DNA from: Oscillospiraceae bacterium
GTDB taxonomy: Bacteria > Bacillota > Clostridia > Oscillospirales > Oscillospiraceae
DNA length: 5,200 nucleotides
Assembly: GCA_016290695.1 (NCBI GenBank)
Contig: JAEEUX010000183.1
Span: 1-5,200 of the forward strand
Reading direction: 5' to 3'
This document shows, one piece after another, positions 5,108 through 5,200 of the stretch (positions are counted from its first letter, which is position 1; each line of letters starts with the position of its first letter). The notes under the pieces are model-generated. The model was not told the origin of the DNA and searched no databases. It saw only the letters and a program-made list of their open reading frames with translations. The translations under genes and the position numbers were made by a program.

Positions 5108-5200
5108 GGCAACACCGCATAATTCCCGGCACATATCTTACTTGCAGAATATTCCGTCATATCGTCCAAAAATACTCGGCAATACACAAAGTATTACCTG
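5108..5200. other. Right-edge segment with no supportable gene
   Basis: Part of the 345-base non-coding stretch 4856-5200. Leftward frames entering from the right edge stop at 5138-5140 and 5157-5159, giving tails of 20 and 13 residues; either could be the end of the gene served by the terminator, but neither is recognisable. On the plus strand an ATG at 5106-5108 opens a 31-codon frame (MATPHNSRHISYLQ...) that stays open to the edge, with only a weak GGAAG upstream. The stretch 4961-5057 is AT-rich and holds no other clear signal. Confidence 0.4.

Noticed and set aside
5181..5195. AATAC-ACAAA-GTATT inverted repeat
   Set aside because: Only a 5-bp AT-rich stem, expected by chance, with no T run or nearby gene end.

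Overview
The window reads as a fragment of a Gram-positive, low-to-medium-GC Bacillota chromosome, most likely a gut-type Clostridia (Oscillospiraceae/Christensenellales-like). This is inferred from consensus AGGAGG-type ribosome binding sites, balanced base composition, and a giant secreted protein built from modules typical of that group (beta-helix rungs, Listeria-Bacteroides/InlB-type repeats, chitobiase C-terminal-like domain). The genus cannot be fixed from sequence alone.

Layout: everything recognisable is on the minus strand. Positions 4176 down to 1 are one uninterrupted reading frame of 1,392 codons that runs off the left edge. It encodes an exported, modular cell-surface protein. 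In order it carries a signal peptide, a right-handed beta-helix, two close InlB-type repeats, and a third repeat with a long insert. A cassette around 'PVCGDK' and HxWxxW...CxxC follows, then a fourth InlB-type repeat and a second, diverged copy of the cassette. Last come an 'SFVMPDDDV' module, a chitobiase/hexosaminidase C-terminal-like domain and a Gly/Pro/Thr-rich linker at the edge. I checked every codon and found no stop or frameshift.

Upstream, after a 52-base gap and on the same strand, lies a complete 208-residue TetR-family regulator (4855 to 4229). A candidate promoter (4932-4960), a 31-bp imperfect palindrome at the predicted transcription start (4897-4927) and a small GC-rich hairpin next to its ribosome binding site precede it. 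A similar hairpin sits at the same distance from the ribosome binding site of the surface-protein gene. The simplest model is an autoregulated tetR co-transcribed with, and possibly controlling, the surface protein; this is inference.

The right end (4856-5200) has no convincing gene. It holds the regulatory sites above and a perfect 16-bp inverted repeat followed, on the minus strand, by a T tract. This is probably the terminator of a leftward gene lying outside the window. The repeat overlaps a mutually exclusive 10-bp hairpin, which makes it worth a second look. No tRNA, rRNA, CRISPR array or insertion sequence was seen.
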